A stretch of DNA of 64,000 nt from Scandinavium hiltneri (GCF_024764835.1 NZ_JALIGE010000064.1:20536-84535), one strand, 5' to 3'. Positions 37,455-46,489 are shown, numbered from the stretch's first letter. The notes: generated from the sequence alone by a model not told the origin. Translations and numbers: made by a program.

Positions 37455-38018
37455 ATGAATTTACAGCACCACTTTCTTATTGCCATGCCTGCTCTCCAGG
37501 ACCCGATGTTTCGCCGCGCCGTGATCTACATTTGTGAATACAATGATGACGGAGCGATGGGGATCATCATTAATAAACCGATGGAAAATCTGAAGGTTGA
37601 AGGGATTCTGGAAAAGCTGAAAATCACCCCTGATCCACGCGATCCGGAGATCCGCCTCGACAAACCGGTGATGTTGGGTGGCCCACTTGCGGAAGACCGC
37701 GGTTTTATCCTGCACACGCCACCTTCGTCGTTCGCCTCGAGTATCCGCATATCTGACAACACGGTCATCACCACGTCTCGCGACGTGCTCGAAACGATCG
37801 GCACCGCCGAACAGCCGTCGGAAGTGTTGGTCGCGCTGGGTTATTCCTCCTGGGAAAAAGGCCAGCTTGAGCAGGAAATCCTGGAAAACGCGTGGCTGAC
37901 CGCTCCGGCCGATCTCAACATTCTGTTCAAAACGCCGATCGCCGATCGCTGGCGCGACGCGGCCCGCCTGATTGGCATTGATATTCAGACCATGCCTGGC
38001 GTGGCGGGACACGCCTGA
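37455..38018 (+). CDS. yqgE: UPF0301/AlgH family protein YqgE
   Basis: 187 residues, as in E. coli. The AlgH-family hallmarks are FRRAVIYICEYNDDGAMGIIINKP and VMLGGPLAEDRGF. Molecular function unknown. The TGA stop and the ruvX ATG share one base (TGATG), which indicates tight coupling with ruvX. Confidence 0.92.
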   Translation: MNLQHHFLIAMPALQDPMFRRAVIYICEYNDDGAMGIIINKPMENLKVEGILEKLKITPDPRDPEIRLDKPVMLGGPLAEDRGFILHTPPSSFASSIRISDNTVITTSRDVLETIGTAEQPSEVLVALGYSSWEKGQLEQEILENAWLTAPADLNILFKTPIADRWRDAARLIGIDIQTMPGVAGHA

Positions 38019-38434
38019 TGAGTGGAACCCTGATTGGTATTGATTTCGGTACCCGCAGCATCGGCGTCGCCGTCGGGCAACGCGTGACCGGCACTGCACG
38101 TCCTCTTGGTGCGCTAAAAGCACAGGACGGTACGCCGGACTGGAACGCAGTCGAGAAGATACTCAAAGAGTGGCAACCGGAAGCCGTGGTGGTTGGCCTG
38201 CCGCTGAACATGGACGGCACCGAACAGCCGCTTACCGCTCGCGCACGTAATTTTGCCAATAAAATTCACGGTCGCTTCGGCGTAAAAATCATCCTCCACG
38301 ATGAGCGTTTGAGCACCGTAGAAGCACGTGCTGGCCTGTTCGAGCACGGTGGCTACCGGGCGCTAAACAAAGGGAAAGTGGATTCCGCCTCCGCGGTGGT
38401 GATTCTGGAAAGCTTTTTCGAACAGGGGTTCTGA
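38018..38434 (+). CDS. ruvX: Pre-16S rRNA/Holliday-junction nuclease fold protein RuvX (YqgF)
   Basis: RNase H-fold protein, 138 residues as in E. coli. The catalytic-site motif GIDFGTRSIGVAVG is at the N-terminus, and VVVGLPLNMDGTEQP and LHDERLSTVEA follow. The family is essential in E. coli and has been implicated in 16S rRNA 5'-end processing and junction cleavage. Last gene of the gshB-yqgE-ruvX run. Confidence 0.95.
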   Translation: MSGTLIGIDFGTRSIGVAVGQRVTGTARPLGALKAQDGTPDWNAVEKILKEWQPEAVVVGLPLNMDGTEQPLTARARNFANKIHGRFGVKIILHDERLSTVEARAGLFEHGGYRALNKGKVDSASAVVILESFFEQGF

Positions 38435-38435
38435 C

Positions 38436-38506
38436 TTGCCCTACGCTGACCGGGCCTACAGGTTCTTTGGATTTTGTAGACCCGGCAAGCATCTCGCCGC
38501 CGGGCT
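38436..38506. repeat. REP pair (BIME) after ruvX
   Basis: Two inverted REP-type units: ttgccctacgctgaccgggc followed by ctaca, and tgtagacccggcaagc followed by gccgccgggc. They lie directly past ruvX. The right unit abuts the end of the decayed regulator gene. Confidence 0.75.
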
Positions 38507-38715
38507 CTGTTTTTAACGCTTAGCTTGCGGAAAACGTTATACAGGTATGTTCGTACCGTATTCTCGCTAATAAACAACACCCGCACGATATCCATATTGG
38601 TTGCACCATGGCTAATGAATAATGATGAGAATGTAAAAGTAATTTATATTAACCGACCCATTTTCAATATCGATATAATATTAGCTTTAATGAAATATTT
38701 TCCCTCTAAACAAAT
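38503..38715 (-). pseudogene. Relic of a LuxR/CsgD-type transcriptional regulator
   Basis: On the minus strand one frame reads SHGATNMDIVRV, then LFISENTVRTYLYNVF and RKLSVKNR, a nearly intact LuxR-type DNA-binding domain (scaffold and recognition helices) closest in wording to CsgD-like proteins. Upstream in the same frame lie KYFIKANIISILKMG and several stop codons (TAA at about 38644-38646 and more beyond), and the downstream end runs into a REP unit. No start or sensory domain can be rebuilt. It is best read as the remains of a regulator gene. The antisense 74-codon frame at 38525-38749 is a shadow. Confidence 0.6.
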
Positions 38716-38861
38716 TTGTTTTTACCCGCCCCATTCAAATAAACATTAAATACTGCATAAATAATTTTATGTTTCTGGCGCCAATCTCGCGATCGCGCTC
38801 ACAGATTATGACTGCATTTTTTGCATATTATCAATCGTTTCTATAAAAGAAACACACCTAG
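38716..38861. other. AT-rich stretch between regulator relic and iclR-type gene
   Basis: About 150 bases, AT-rich, with no ORF worth naming. It probably includes further decayed parts of the LuxR-type gene and the 3' end of the IclR-type transcript. Confidence 0.35.
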
Positions 38862-39554
38862 TCATGAAGGTTTTATGAGCATCCGTGCCAGCTCATGCAG
38901 CGATTGCTGGCGACGTTCCACCTCGCCGGGTTCCGGGTTCCACATACCGGCGAACGCTAATGCAGCGGAATGTTCGCCCAAAGGTTGCGCCATGGAGACT
39001 TCGCCATCGCTGTGATGCCAGACCACATGGCCTTTTTCACGCTGTTGCTGCACATGAGGCGCCAGCTGCTGCCACTGCTCTGGGCTGAAACGCTGCTGTA
39101 GGATTTCATCGCTTTCATCAGCCAGCAGAGACATACCAATGACCGACTGCCAGGCAGGCAGCATATGAAAACCGGCCAGCGCCTGACTCATCTTACTGCC
39201 CGGCTCGGAGTGCCAGATATAAATCACCTGGTCCTCCCAGAGAACGCCCACCGCCACGACGAGATCGCCTGGAGCGGCGCGTTCGAGGATCGGCAGCGCA
39301 TGGGAAAACAGCGCGGAGCCGCGAATGGTCTGCGCGGCCAGTGCATGAATGCCCGGCCCCGGGAGATAGCGTCGCTGCTCATCCTGCATGGTCAGGCCGA
39401 TGGACGCCATGGTCATTAGCAGTCGGTTTACGCGGGTGGTGTTGATTCCCATCAGGCGCGCCAACTCACGACAGCCAATGGCCCGTCCGCTGGAAATCAG
39501 ATATTGCAGACAGCGGATGCCATCGATCAGGCTTTGGTTCGGTTGAGAGGACAT
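38862..39554 (-). CDS. IclR-family transcriptional regulator
   Basis: 230 residues. The N-terminal winged helix (SLIDGIRCLQYLISSG, CRELARLMGINTTRVNRLLM) is typical of IclR. The C-terminal effector domain includes VVAVGVLWEDQVIYIWHS and LPAWQSVIGMSLLA. The start at 39554 (MSSQPNQSLIDG) is chosen for its GGAG site six bases upstream; the open frame extends 21 codons further. It is divergent from the FAD oxidoreductase gene across 67 bases and probably controls it. E. coli has neither gene at this position. Confidence 0.85.
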   Translation of the reverse strand: MSSQPNQSLIDGIRCLQYLISSGRAIGCRELARLMGINTTRVNRLLMTMASIGLTMQDEQRRYLPGPGIHALAAQTIRGSALFSHALPILERAAPGDLVVAVGVLWEDQVIYIWHSEPGSKMSQALAGFHMLPAWQSVIGMSLLADESDEILQQRFSPEQWQQLAPHVQQQREKGHVVWHHSDGEVSMAQPLGEHSAALAFAGMWNPEPGEVERRQQSLHELARMLIKPS

Positions 39555-39621
39555 TAACGCTCCGTCCGTTACAGGCTTATAAAGCAATGATTTTAGCGCC
39601 AGTTCAAAAGGATACAAGGTA

Positions 39622-41880
39622 ATGAATATCTACCCGCCATGTGACAACAGAACCTTTCCTGTGCAACCGCTGCACGCTGATTTTGTCGTGGCCGGAGGCG
39701 GTCTGGCCGGGCTATGCGCCGCCCTCGCGGCCGCACGTCATGGGCTGGAGGTTATCCTGATTCAGGACCGTCCGGTTCTCGGCGGCAACGCGTCGAGCGA
39801 AGTCAGATTATGGGCCAACGGCGCGACCTCGCACATGGGCAACAACAACCGCTGGGCGAGAGAAGGCGGCATCATGGGTGAAATCATGGAGGAAAACCTG
39901 TGGCGCAATAAGGAAGGTAATCCAGTGATGTTCGACCTGGTGCTGCTGGATATGGCGCGCAGCCAGCCAGGGTTGACGTTACTGCTCAACACCGCCGTGT
40001 ATGAGGTGAAAAAAGAGCATAACCGCATTACGCAAGTCAGCGCCTTCAACGCCATTAATGAAACCTTCTACCTGGTTTCCGCCTCGCAGTTTTGCGATGC
40101 CACCGGTGACGGTGTTCTGGGCTATCTGGCAGGCGCAGAATTTCGCGAAGGCGCAGAGGAAGAAAGAGAACTGGGCGAAAAGATGGCCCCCGGCGACAAC
40201 TTCGGCCACAAACTCGGGCACTCGATCTATTTCTACACCAAAAAGACAGAGGGTCCGGTCAACTTTGTCCCGCCTTCTTTTGCGCTAAAAGAGATAACCG
40301 ACATCCCACGCTATAAGCGGCTCACGTCCACGCTGAACGGCTGCGACCTGTGGTGGCTGGAATGGGGCGGTCGCCTCGATACCGTCTATGAAAGCGAAAC
40401 CATCAAGTGGGAGCTGTGGAAAATCGTCTGGGGCGTGTGGGATCACATCAAAAATTCCGGCGAGTTTCCTGAAGCCGCCAACATGACTATCGAATGGGTC
40501 GGCTCGGTGCCCGGCAAGCGCGAAAGCCGCCGCTTTATGGGCGATCATCTGCTGAGTCAGCAGGACATTGTCGAACAACGCGATCATTATGACGCCGTCG
40601 GCTACGGCGGCTGGTCAATAGACTTACATCCCGCCGATGGCGTGTACAGCACCCACGACGGCTGCCGTCAGTTTCACAGTAAAGGAACCTACACCATCCC
40701 ATGGCGCAGTCTTTACAGCCGCTCGCTGGATAACTTATTCCTGACCGGGCGACTGATTTCCGCCTCGCACGTCGCCTTCGGCAGCGCTCGCGTGATGTGC
40801 ACCTGCGGGCTACTCGGCGAAGTGGCTGGCGCAGGTGCAGCACTCTGTCATGAGCACCTCATCACGCCAAAAGCGCTGGCGGATCAGCAACGCATCGGCG
40901 AGCTTCAGCAGCGTTTGCAGGCATCGGGCTGTTATATCCCGCGCCAGTGGCTGGATGACCCTGCCCTTGGCGCTGAAATCAGCGTCAGCAGTGAACTGCA
41001 ATTGAGCGAGCTGCCCCCGAACGGTACGTGGCACTCTCTGCGCGAACGAATGGCACTTTTGTTGCCCGTAAAAACAGGTGAAACGCTGCCGGAATTGTCA
41101 TTCACCTTACGCAGCCAAAACCCGCAGACGCTGGGCATCACGCTGTTGGGCAGCCTGCGCCCTGGCAACTTCACGCCGGAATTACGTTACGCCAGCCATC
41201 GCATCAGCGTAAATGGAGAAGGCGAATACCGCTGCCAGCTCGACTGGGTAAGCGATCGTGAGCAGTACGTTTTCGTTGCCTTCGACGCACAGGAAAATAT
41301 CGACATCGCACTTACCGACGTTCGGCTTCCCGGCATCATGACCGTGTTCAACAGCCTGAACGCCCGCGTCGCAAAACACACTCGCCAGGTGGTCGACGGC
41401 GACTACGGCGTGGACGAGTTCGACTTCTGGCTGCCGCGCCGCCACCCGAATCAGATCCTGCCCGCCCTGCGTTTTGCGACGCCGCTGCGCTGCTATCCGG
41501 CATCTCATTTGCTCAATGGTCGCCTGCGCCCGGAACAGCAAACTAACGCCTGGGTTCCTGCGCTAAACGATAAAAAACCGACGGTTGTCTGGCATTGGCC
41601 AGAGCTGCTGACGATTCACAGCCTGACGCTGGTGCAGGACAACGATTTCGACAACGCGATGGAAACTGTGCAGATGGGCCATGCCAGCGCGGTGACACCA
41701 CATTGCATCACCCATTACCGCCTGTGGGCAGACGAAACGTTACTGGCAGAAGTCAAAAACAACCACCATTCCGTGTGCAGGCATGAGTTCCCCACCGCCA
41801 TTCGCGTACGTGAAGTGCGGCTGGACATTCTCGCCACCGCAGGCGCGCTGCCCGCAGTCTATTCACTCAACGTTCGCTAA
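39622..41880 (+). CDS. FAD-dependent oxidoreductase with C-terminal beta-sandwich
   Basis: Large 752-residue protein of the FAD_oxidored (PF12831-type) family. The dinucleotide fold starts at residue 20 (DFVVAGGGLAGLCAALAAAR, GxGxxG at 25-30), followed by the family signature VLGGNASSEVRLWANG and later YTIPWRSLYSRSLDNLFLTG. The last 250 or so residues are strand-rich and end like a discoidin/carbohydrate-binding module (VREVRLDILATAG). No signal peptide is seen, so it is probably cytoplasmic. Substrate unknown; carbohydrate-linked roles are only inferred. Its stop overlaps the convergent yggR stop by four bases. Confidence 0.8.
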   Translation: MNIYPPCDNRTFPVQPLHADFVVAGGGLAGLCAALAAARHGLEVILIQDRPVLGGNASSEVRLWANGATSHMGNNNRWAREGGIMGEIMEENLWRNKEGNPVMFDLVLLDMARSQPGLTLLLNTAVYEVKKEHNRITQVSAFNAINETFYLVSASQFCDATGDGVLGYLAGAEFREGAEEERELGEKMAPGDNFGHKLGHSIYFYTKKTEGPVNFVPPSFALKEITDIPRYKRLTSTLNGCDLWWLEWGGRLDTVYESETIKWELWKIVWGVWDHIKNSGEFPEAANMTIEWVGSVPGKRESRRFMGDHLLSQQDIVEQRDHYDAVGYGGWSIDLHPADGVYSTHDGCRQFHSKGTYTIPWRSLYSRSLDNLFLTGRLISASHVAFGSARVMCTCGLLGEVAGAGAALCHEHLITPKALADQQRIGELQQRLQASGCYIPRQWLDDPALGAEISVSSELQLSELPPNGTWHSLRERMALLLPVKTGETLPELSFTLRSQNPQTLGITLLGSLRPGNFTPELRYASHRISVNGEGEYRCQLDWVSDREQYVFVAFDAQENIDIALTDVRLPGIMTVFNSLNARVAKHTRQVVDGDYGVDEFDFWLPRRHPNQILPALRFATPLRCYPASHLLNGRLRPEQQTNAWVPALNDKKPTVVWHWPELLTIHSLTLVQDNDFDNAMETVQMGHASAVTPHCITHYRLWADETLLAEVKNNHHSVCRHEFPTAIRVREVRLDILATAGALPAVYSLNVR

Positions 41881-42857
41881 AGGCGGCCCGCCTCCTGTCT
41901 CTGCTGGAAACACTGCGTAAAGGTCATCATCCCCATTTGCTGCCCGGCCTGCATCACGCCGGGCAGTTGATGGGTTTTGCCATCGCGAATCAGACTGCCG
42001 ACCGCAGGCGTGTTGACCAGCAATTCGTACAGCGCCACGCGCCCACCCTGTTTATCGGGCAGCAGCTTTTGCGACAGTACCGCGCACAGGCTTCCCGAAA
42101 GCTGACTGCGAACCTGCTCTTTTTCCCCAGCCGGAAATACATCCACCAGCCTTTCAATGGCCTGTGCCGCGCCTCGCGTGTGCAGCGTCGACAGCACCAG
42201 ATGCCCGGTTTCGGCCGCCGTAAGCGCCAGACGGATGGTTTCGGTGTCGCGCAGTTCGCCGAGCATTATCACATCGGGGTCCTGACGCAATGCCACACGC
42301 AGCGCCGCAGAAAACGATCCACAATGCGCCCCAACTTCACGCTGATGAATCAGACATCGCTCACTGTGATGCATAAACTCCACCGGATCTTCCAGGGTCA
42401 GAATATGCCCGTCACGCTGATGATTGAGATAATCAACCATCGCCGCCAGCGTGCTGGATTTACCGCTGCCGGTGGCACCCGTCACCAGAATCAACCCGCT
42501 TTCTCCGGCTAACAGTTCGCTGATGGCGGGCGGCACACCAAGCTCCGCCAGTTGCGGACAGATTTCCGGCAACAGCCGTAAAACTAATGATACGCCGTCC
42601 ATATGTCGGAACGCACTGGCACGCAGCCGCGTGCCGCTGTCCGTCTGCACCGCAAAATCACACTGGTTTTCCTTTTCCCAATGCCGCATCGCCGTTTCAC
42701 CCAGCCAGTTTTGCAGCAGCGTTTGTGGCTCCGGCGCACTGAAAGGAGCCGGTTCGAGGAGTCCTCGTCGCCGCCAGCGCACCGTGCCATTGCCGCACAG
42801 GTGTAGATCCGAGACGTTATGCTTTACACTAAGGGCCACAATTTCCTGCATATCCAT
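41877..42857 (-). CDS. yggR: PilT-like type IV pilus retraction ATPase YggR
   Basis: Secretion-superfamily ATPase, 326 residues as in E. coli YggR. Walker A is GATGSGKSSTLAAMVDYL; the Asp box is TLEDPVEFMHHS; Walker B is RQDPDVIMLGELRD; the His box is LSTLHTRGAAQAIERL. No pilus structural genes are nearby, as in other enterics, so its partner is unclear. The start at 42857 (MDMQEIVALS) matches the family and lies only 15 bases from the divergent yggS start. Confidence 0.92.
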   Translation of the reverse strand: MDMQEIVALSVKHNVSDLHLCGNGTVRWRRRGLLEPAPFSAPEPQTLLQNWLGETAMRHWEKENQCDFAVQTDSGTRLRASAFRHMDGVSLVLRLLPEICPQLAELGVPPAISELLAGESGLILVTGATGSGKSSTLAAMVDYLNHQRDGHILTLEDPVEFMHHSERCLIHQREVGAHCGSFSAALRVALRQDPDVIMLGELRDTETIRLALTAAETGHLVLSTLHTRGAAQAIERLVDVFPAGEKEQVRSQLSGSLCAVLSQKLLPDKQGGRVALYELLVNTPAVGSLIRDGKTHQLPGVMQAGQQMGMMTFTQCFQQRQEAGRL

Positions 42858-42872
42858 ACCATCATCCTGAAA

Positions 42873-43577
42873 ATGAACGACATTGCGCATAACCTGACAC
42901 AGGTCAGGGACAAAATCTCAGCCGCTGTCGCCCTTTGCGGCCGTGCTCCAGAAGAAGTTACGTTGCTTGCAGTGAGTAAAACGAAACCTGCGAGCGCCAT
43001 CGAAGAAGCTATCGCTGCGGGCCAACGCGCCTTTGGTGAAAACTACGTTCAGGAAGGAATAGAAAAGGTCCGCTATTTCCAGGACGCGGGAAAAAACGAC
43101 CTGCAGTGGCACTTTATTGGCCCGTTGCAGTCGAACAAAAGTCGTCTGGTGGCAGAGCATTTCGACTGGTGTCATACCGTTGACCGCCTGCGCATCGCCA
43201 GCCGTTTGAGCGAACAGCGCCCTGCACATTTACCGCCGCTGAACGTGCTTATTCAGGTCAACATCAGCGATGAATCGAGCAAATCCGGTATCGCACCAGA
43301 GGAAATCGATGCGCTGGCCGCCGAAGTTGCCGCACTGCCAGGTCTGAGCCTGCGTGGGCTGATGGCCATTCCGGCGCCTGAGTCAGAATATGTAAGGCAG
43401 TTTGCCGTCGCCCAACAAATGGCGGTAGCATTTGCCCGGCTGAAAACACGCTATCCGTCCGTGGACACGCTCTCTCTGGGCATGTCAGACGATATGGAAG
43501 CCGCGATTGCGGCGGGTAGCACGATGGTGCGCATCGGTACCGCCATTTTTGGTGCGCGCGATTACACACAACAATAA
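42873..43577 (+). CDS. yggS: PLP homeostasis protein YggS
   Basis: Pyridoxal phosphate-binding COG0325 protein, 234 residues as in E. coli. The PLP lysine is in LLAVSKTKPA; FGENYVQEG and GLMAIPAPES follow; the phosphate-binding end is LGMSDDMEAAIAAGSTMVRIG. It buffers PLP and affects amino acid balance. First gene of yggS-yggT-yggU-rdgB-hemW. The start at 42873 (MNDIAHNLTQ) fits the family; the upstream extension overlaps yggR. Confidence 0.95.
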   Translation: MNDIAHNLTQVRDKISAAVALCGRAPEEVTLLAVSKTKPASAIEEAIAAGQRAFGENYVQEGIEKVRYFQDAGKNDLQWHFIGPLQSNKSRLVAEHFDWCHTVDRLRIASRLSEQRPAHLPPLNVLIQVNISDESSKSGIAPEEIDALAAEVAALPGLSLRGLMAIPAPESEYVRQFAVAQQMAVAFARLKTRYPSVDTLSLGMSDDMEAAIAAGSTMVRIGTAIFGARDYTQQ

Positions 43578-43599
43578 ATAAGGAAAACTGAGGAACGCC

Positions 43600-44166
43600 A
43601 TGAAGACGTTGACTTTCCTGCTTTCGACAGTGATTGAGCTGTACACGATGGTGATGCTGCTCCGCGTCTGGATGCAGTGGGCTCGCTGTGATTTTTACAA
43701 CCCCTTCTCGCAGTTCGTGGTGAAAGCCACTCAACCGCTGGTTGGGCCGCTGCGTCGCGTTATTCCTGCGATGGGGCCGATTGACAGTTCATCATTATTG
43801 ATTGCCTTCGTGCTCTGCGTACTGAAAGCTATCGTGCTGTTTATGGTTATCACCTTCCAGCCCATTATCTGGATTTCCGCGGTGCTGATTCTGGTGAAAA
43901 CCATCGGCCTGCTGATTTTCTGGGTGCTGATGCTGATGGCGATTATGAGCTGGGTCAGCCGTGGCCGTAGCCCGGTGGAATTTGTGCTGATGCAGTTGGC
44001 CGACCCGCTGCTGCGCCCAATTCGCGGCATGCTGCCGTCAATGGGTGGCATCGACTTCTCACCGATGATCCTCGTGTTGCTGCTGTACGTGGCCAATATG
44101 GGTATTTCCGAGCTATTACAGGCCACCGGAAATATGCTGCTGCCGGGGCTGTGGATGGCACTATGA
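43600..44166 (+). CDS. yggT: YggT family membrane protein
   Basis: 188 residues with two YGGT repeats, each containing two membrane helices (YTMVMLLRVWMQWA and LLIFWVLMLMAIMSWV regions) and a FYNPF/PLLRPIRGMLP-type loop (PLVGPLRRVIPAMG in the first repeat). Role unknown; a link to osmotic tolerance has been reported for family members. Its stop overlaps the yggU start (ATGA). Confidence 0.92.
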   Translation: MKTLTFLLSTVIELYTMVMLLRVWMQWARCDFYNPFSQFVVKATQPLVGPLRRVIPAMGPIDSSSLLIAFVLCVLKAIVLFMVITFQPIIWISAVLILVKTIGLLIFWVLMLMAIMSWVSRGRSPVEFVLMQLADPLLRPIRGMLPSMGGIDFSPMILVLLLYVANMGISELLQATGNMLLPGLWMAL

Positions 44167-44450
44167 GTGCCGTTGAAGTCTGCGACGACGGGCTGGTTTT
44201 ACGGCTGTACATTCAGCCGAAAGCCAGCCGTGACAGCATTGTCGGACTGCATGGCGACGAACTAAAAGTCGCCATCACCGCGCCGCCGGTGGACGGCCAG
44301 GCCAATGCGCATTTGGTAAAATTTCTTGCCAAACAGTTTCGTGTCGCGAAGAGCCAGGTGATAATTGAGAAAGGCGAATCAGGCCGCCACAAGCAGGTAA
44401 AAATCATTCAACCGCAACAGATCCCTTCGGGCGTTGACGCGCTCACCTGA
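44163..44450 (+). CDS. yggU: DUF167 protein YggU
   Basis: 95 residues (E. coli 96). Family hallmarks are RLYIQPKASRDSIVGLHGDE and VAITAPPVDGQANAHLVKFL. Function unknown. The start at 44163 overlaps the yggT stop by four bases and matches the E. coli N-terminus MSAV; the frame runs four codons further up. Confidence 0.92.
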   Translation: MSAVEVCDDGLVLRLYIQPKASRDSIVGLHGDELKVAITAPPVDGQANAHLVKFLAKQFRVAKSQVIIEKGESGRHKQVKIIQPQQIPSGVDALT

Positions 44451-44461
44451 CAGGACATCCC

Positions 44462-45049
44462 ATGCAAAAAGTAGTTCTGGCTACCGGTAACGCCGGTAAA
44501 GTGCGCGAGCTCGCCTCGCTGTTAAACGATTTTGGTCTCGACGTGGTCGCACAGACCGAACTGAACGTCGAGTCCGTGGAAGAAACCGGGCTGACCTTTG
44601 TTGAGAACGCGATTCTCAAAGCGCGTCACGCCGCGAAAGTCACCGGTCTGCCTGCCATTGCTGATGATTCCGGCCTGGCGGTTGACGTTCTTGGCGGTGC
44701 ACCGGGGATTTACTCTGCGCGCTATGCGGGCGTTGACGCCAGCGACCAGCAGAATCTGGAAAAGCTGCTGGTTGCGTTGAAAGACGTGCCCGACGACCAA
44801 CGCCAGGCGCAGTTCCATTGCGTGCTGGTGTATATGCGTCATGCCGCAGACCCAACGCCGCTGGTGTGTCACGGCAGCTGGCCGGGCGTGATTACCCGCG
44901 AAAGCGCGGGCAACGGTGGCTTTGGCTACGACCCCATATTCTTTGTTCCCGACGCTGGTAAAACGGCGGCTGAACTGAGCCGTGAAGAAAAAATTGCCGT
45001 GTCCCACCGTGGACAGGCGCTGAAACTGTTACTGGAAGCACTGCGTTAA
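44462..45049 (+). CDS. rdgB: XTP/dITP pyrophosphatase
   Basis: Ham1-family enzyme that removes non-canonical purine nucleotides (dITP, XTP) before incorporation into DNA. It has 195 residues, 197 in E. coli. Seen are VVLATGNAGKVRELASLL, the catalytic IADDSGLAVDVLGG segment and GYDPIFFVPDAGKT. TAATG overlap with hemW shows coupling. Confidence 0.96.
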   Translation: MQKVVLATGNAGKVRELASLLNDFGLDVVAQTELNVESVEETGLTFVENAILKARHAAKVTGLPAIADDSGLAVDVLGGAPGIYSARYAGVDASDQQNLEKLLVALKDVPDDQRQAQFHCVLVYMRHAADPTPLVCHGSWPGVITRESAGNGGFGYDPIFFVPDAGKTAAELSREEKIAVSHRGQALKLLLEALR

Positions 45050-46185
45050 TGACCGTTCTCCCTCCGCTGAGTCTTTACATTCACATTCCCTGGTGCGTGC
45101 AGAAATGCCCGTACTGCGATTTCAATTCGCACGCGCTGAAAGGCGAAGTGCCGCATGACGACTACGTACAGCATCTGCTCGCCGATTTAGACGTCGACGT
45201 GCCTTACGCGCAGGGACGCGAAGTAAAAACGATTTTCATCGGCGGGGGCACGCCGAGCCTGCTGTCTGGCCCGGCGATGCAAGCATTGCTGGATGGCGTA
45301 CGCGCGCGCCTGAATCTGGCGGCTGATGCAGAAATCACCATGGAAGCCAACCCAGGCACGGTGGAAGCCGACCGCTTTGTGGATTATCAGCGAGCAGGCG
45401 TGAACCGCATTTCGATTGGTGTGCAGAGCTTTAGCGAAGCCAAACTCAAACGTCTGGGGCGCATTCACGACGCCGACGAAGCAAAACGCGCGGCGCATCT
45501 GGCGACAAGTCTGAACCTGCGCAGCTTTAACCTGGACCTGATGCACGGCCTGCCGGACCAGTCGCTGGAAGAAGCGCTGGACGATCTGCGTCAGGCGATT
45601 GCGCTCAACCCGCCGCATTTGTCGTGGTATCAGCTCACCATCGAACCGAACACGCTGTTTGGATCTCGCCCGCCAAAACTGCCGGACGACGACGCGCTGT
45701 GGGATATCTACGAGCAGGGCCACCAGCTGCTGAGCGCCGCGGGCTATCAGCAGTATGAAACCTCTGCCTACGCCAGGCCGGGCTATCAGTGTCAGCACAA
45801 CCTGAACTACTGGCGATTCGGTGATTACCTGGGCATTGGCTGCGGCGCGCACGGTAAAGTCACATTCCCGGATGGGCGCATTTTGCGTACCGCCAAAACC
45901 CGTCATCCGCGTGGCTATATGGAAGGGCGGTATCTGGAACGTCAGCACGACGTCGAAACCGCAGACAAACCGTTCGAGTTCTTTATGAACCGCTTCCGCC
46001 TGCTGGAACCTGCCCCTCGCGCTGAATTTACCGCGTTCACGGGTTTGCCGGAGTCTGCGGTTCGCGCGCAGATTGACGAAGCCATCGCACAGGATTATCT
46101 CAGCGAGTGCGAGCAGTTCTGGCAGATTACCGAACATGGGAAACTGTTCCTGAATTCGTTACTCGAATTATTCCTCAGCGAATAA
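45049..46185 (+). CDS. hemW: Heme chaperone HemW (radical SAM)
   Basis: 378 residues, as in E. coli. The radical-SAM cluster motif CVQKCPYCDF (CxxxCxxC) is at residues 17-26, followed by GGGTPSLLSG and EANPGTVE. It was formerly annotated as a coproporphyrinogen III oxidase, but HemW lacks that activity and binds heme for delivery to respiratory proteins. Last gene of the yggS operon. Confidence 0.95.
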   Translation: MTVLPPLSLYIHIPWCVQKCPYCDFNSHALKGEVPHDDYVQHLLADLDVDVPYAQGREVKTIFIGGGTPSLLSGPAMQALLDGVRARLNLAADAEITMEANPGTVEADRFVDYQRAGVNRISIGVQSFSEAKLKRLGRIHDADEAKRAAHLATSLNLRSFNLDLMHGLPDQSLEEALDDLRQAIALNPPHLSWYQLTIEPNTLFGSRPPKLPDDDALWDIYEQGHQLLSAAGYQQYETSAYARPGYQCQHNLNYWRFGDYLGIGCGAHGKVTFPDGRILRTAKTRHPRGYMEGRYLERQHDVETADKPFEFFMNRFRLLEPAPRAEFTAFTGLPESAVRAQIDEAIAQDYLSECEQFWQITEHGKLFLNSLLELFLSE

Positions 46186-46197
46186 ACACAATGCATG

Positions 46198-46221
46198 GTG
46201 CCTGTATATTCTTCACAGGCA
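46198..46221 (+). terminator. Hairpin after hemW
   Basis: The stem tgcctgt / acaggca with a nine-base loop lies 12 bases past the hemW stop. There is no clear T-tract, so termination here is a weak inference. Confidence 0.4.
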
Positions 46222-46489
46222 TCATCAACTCGATAATTTCGAGCTAACCCATCGATATTACTTATGTGTCATCCATTTAATTTTTTCTTATTTACCCCCC
46301 TTCTGAATAAAAACGAAAATAAACCTAACCCAGCGCACAAAATTAAGCGTTTATTTGTTTTTCGGCGAAAAACTGTGAACTTGGTTGTGCATTGATGTCT
46401 GACAACCAGGATAAGATGTCATACAGATTCTTGTGGTATGCGGTTTTCTATAAACCATCATCATCTTATATATGTGCATGGAGCCAATA
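46222..46489. other. Upstream region of the dctPQM operon
   Basis: AT-rich, non-coding. It should carry the TRAP operon promoter. No operator matched a known consensus clearly, and no dedicated regulator gene is adjacent. Confidence 0.4.
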
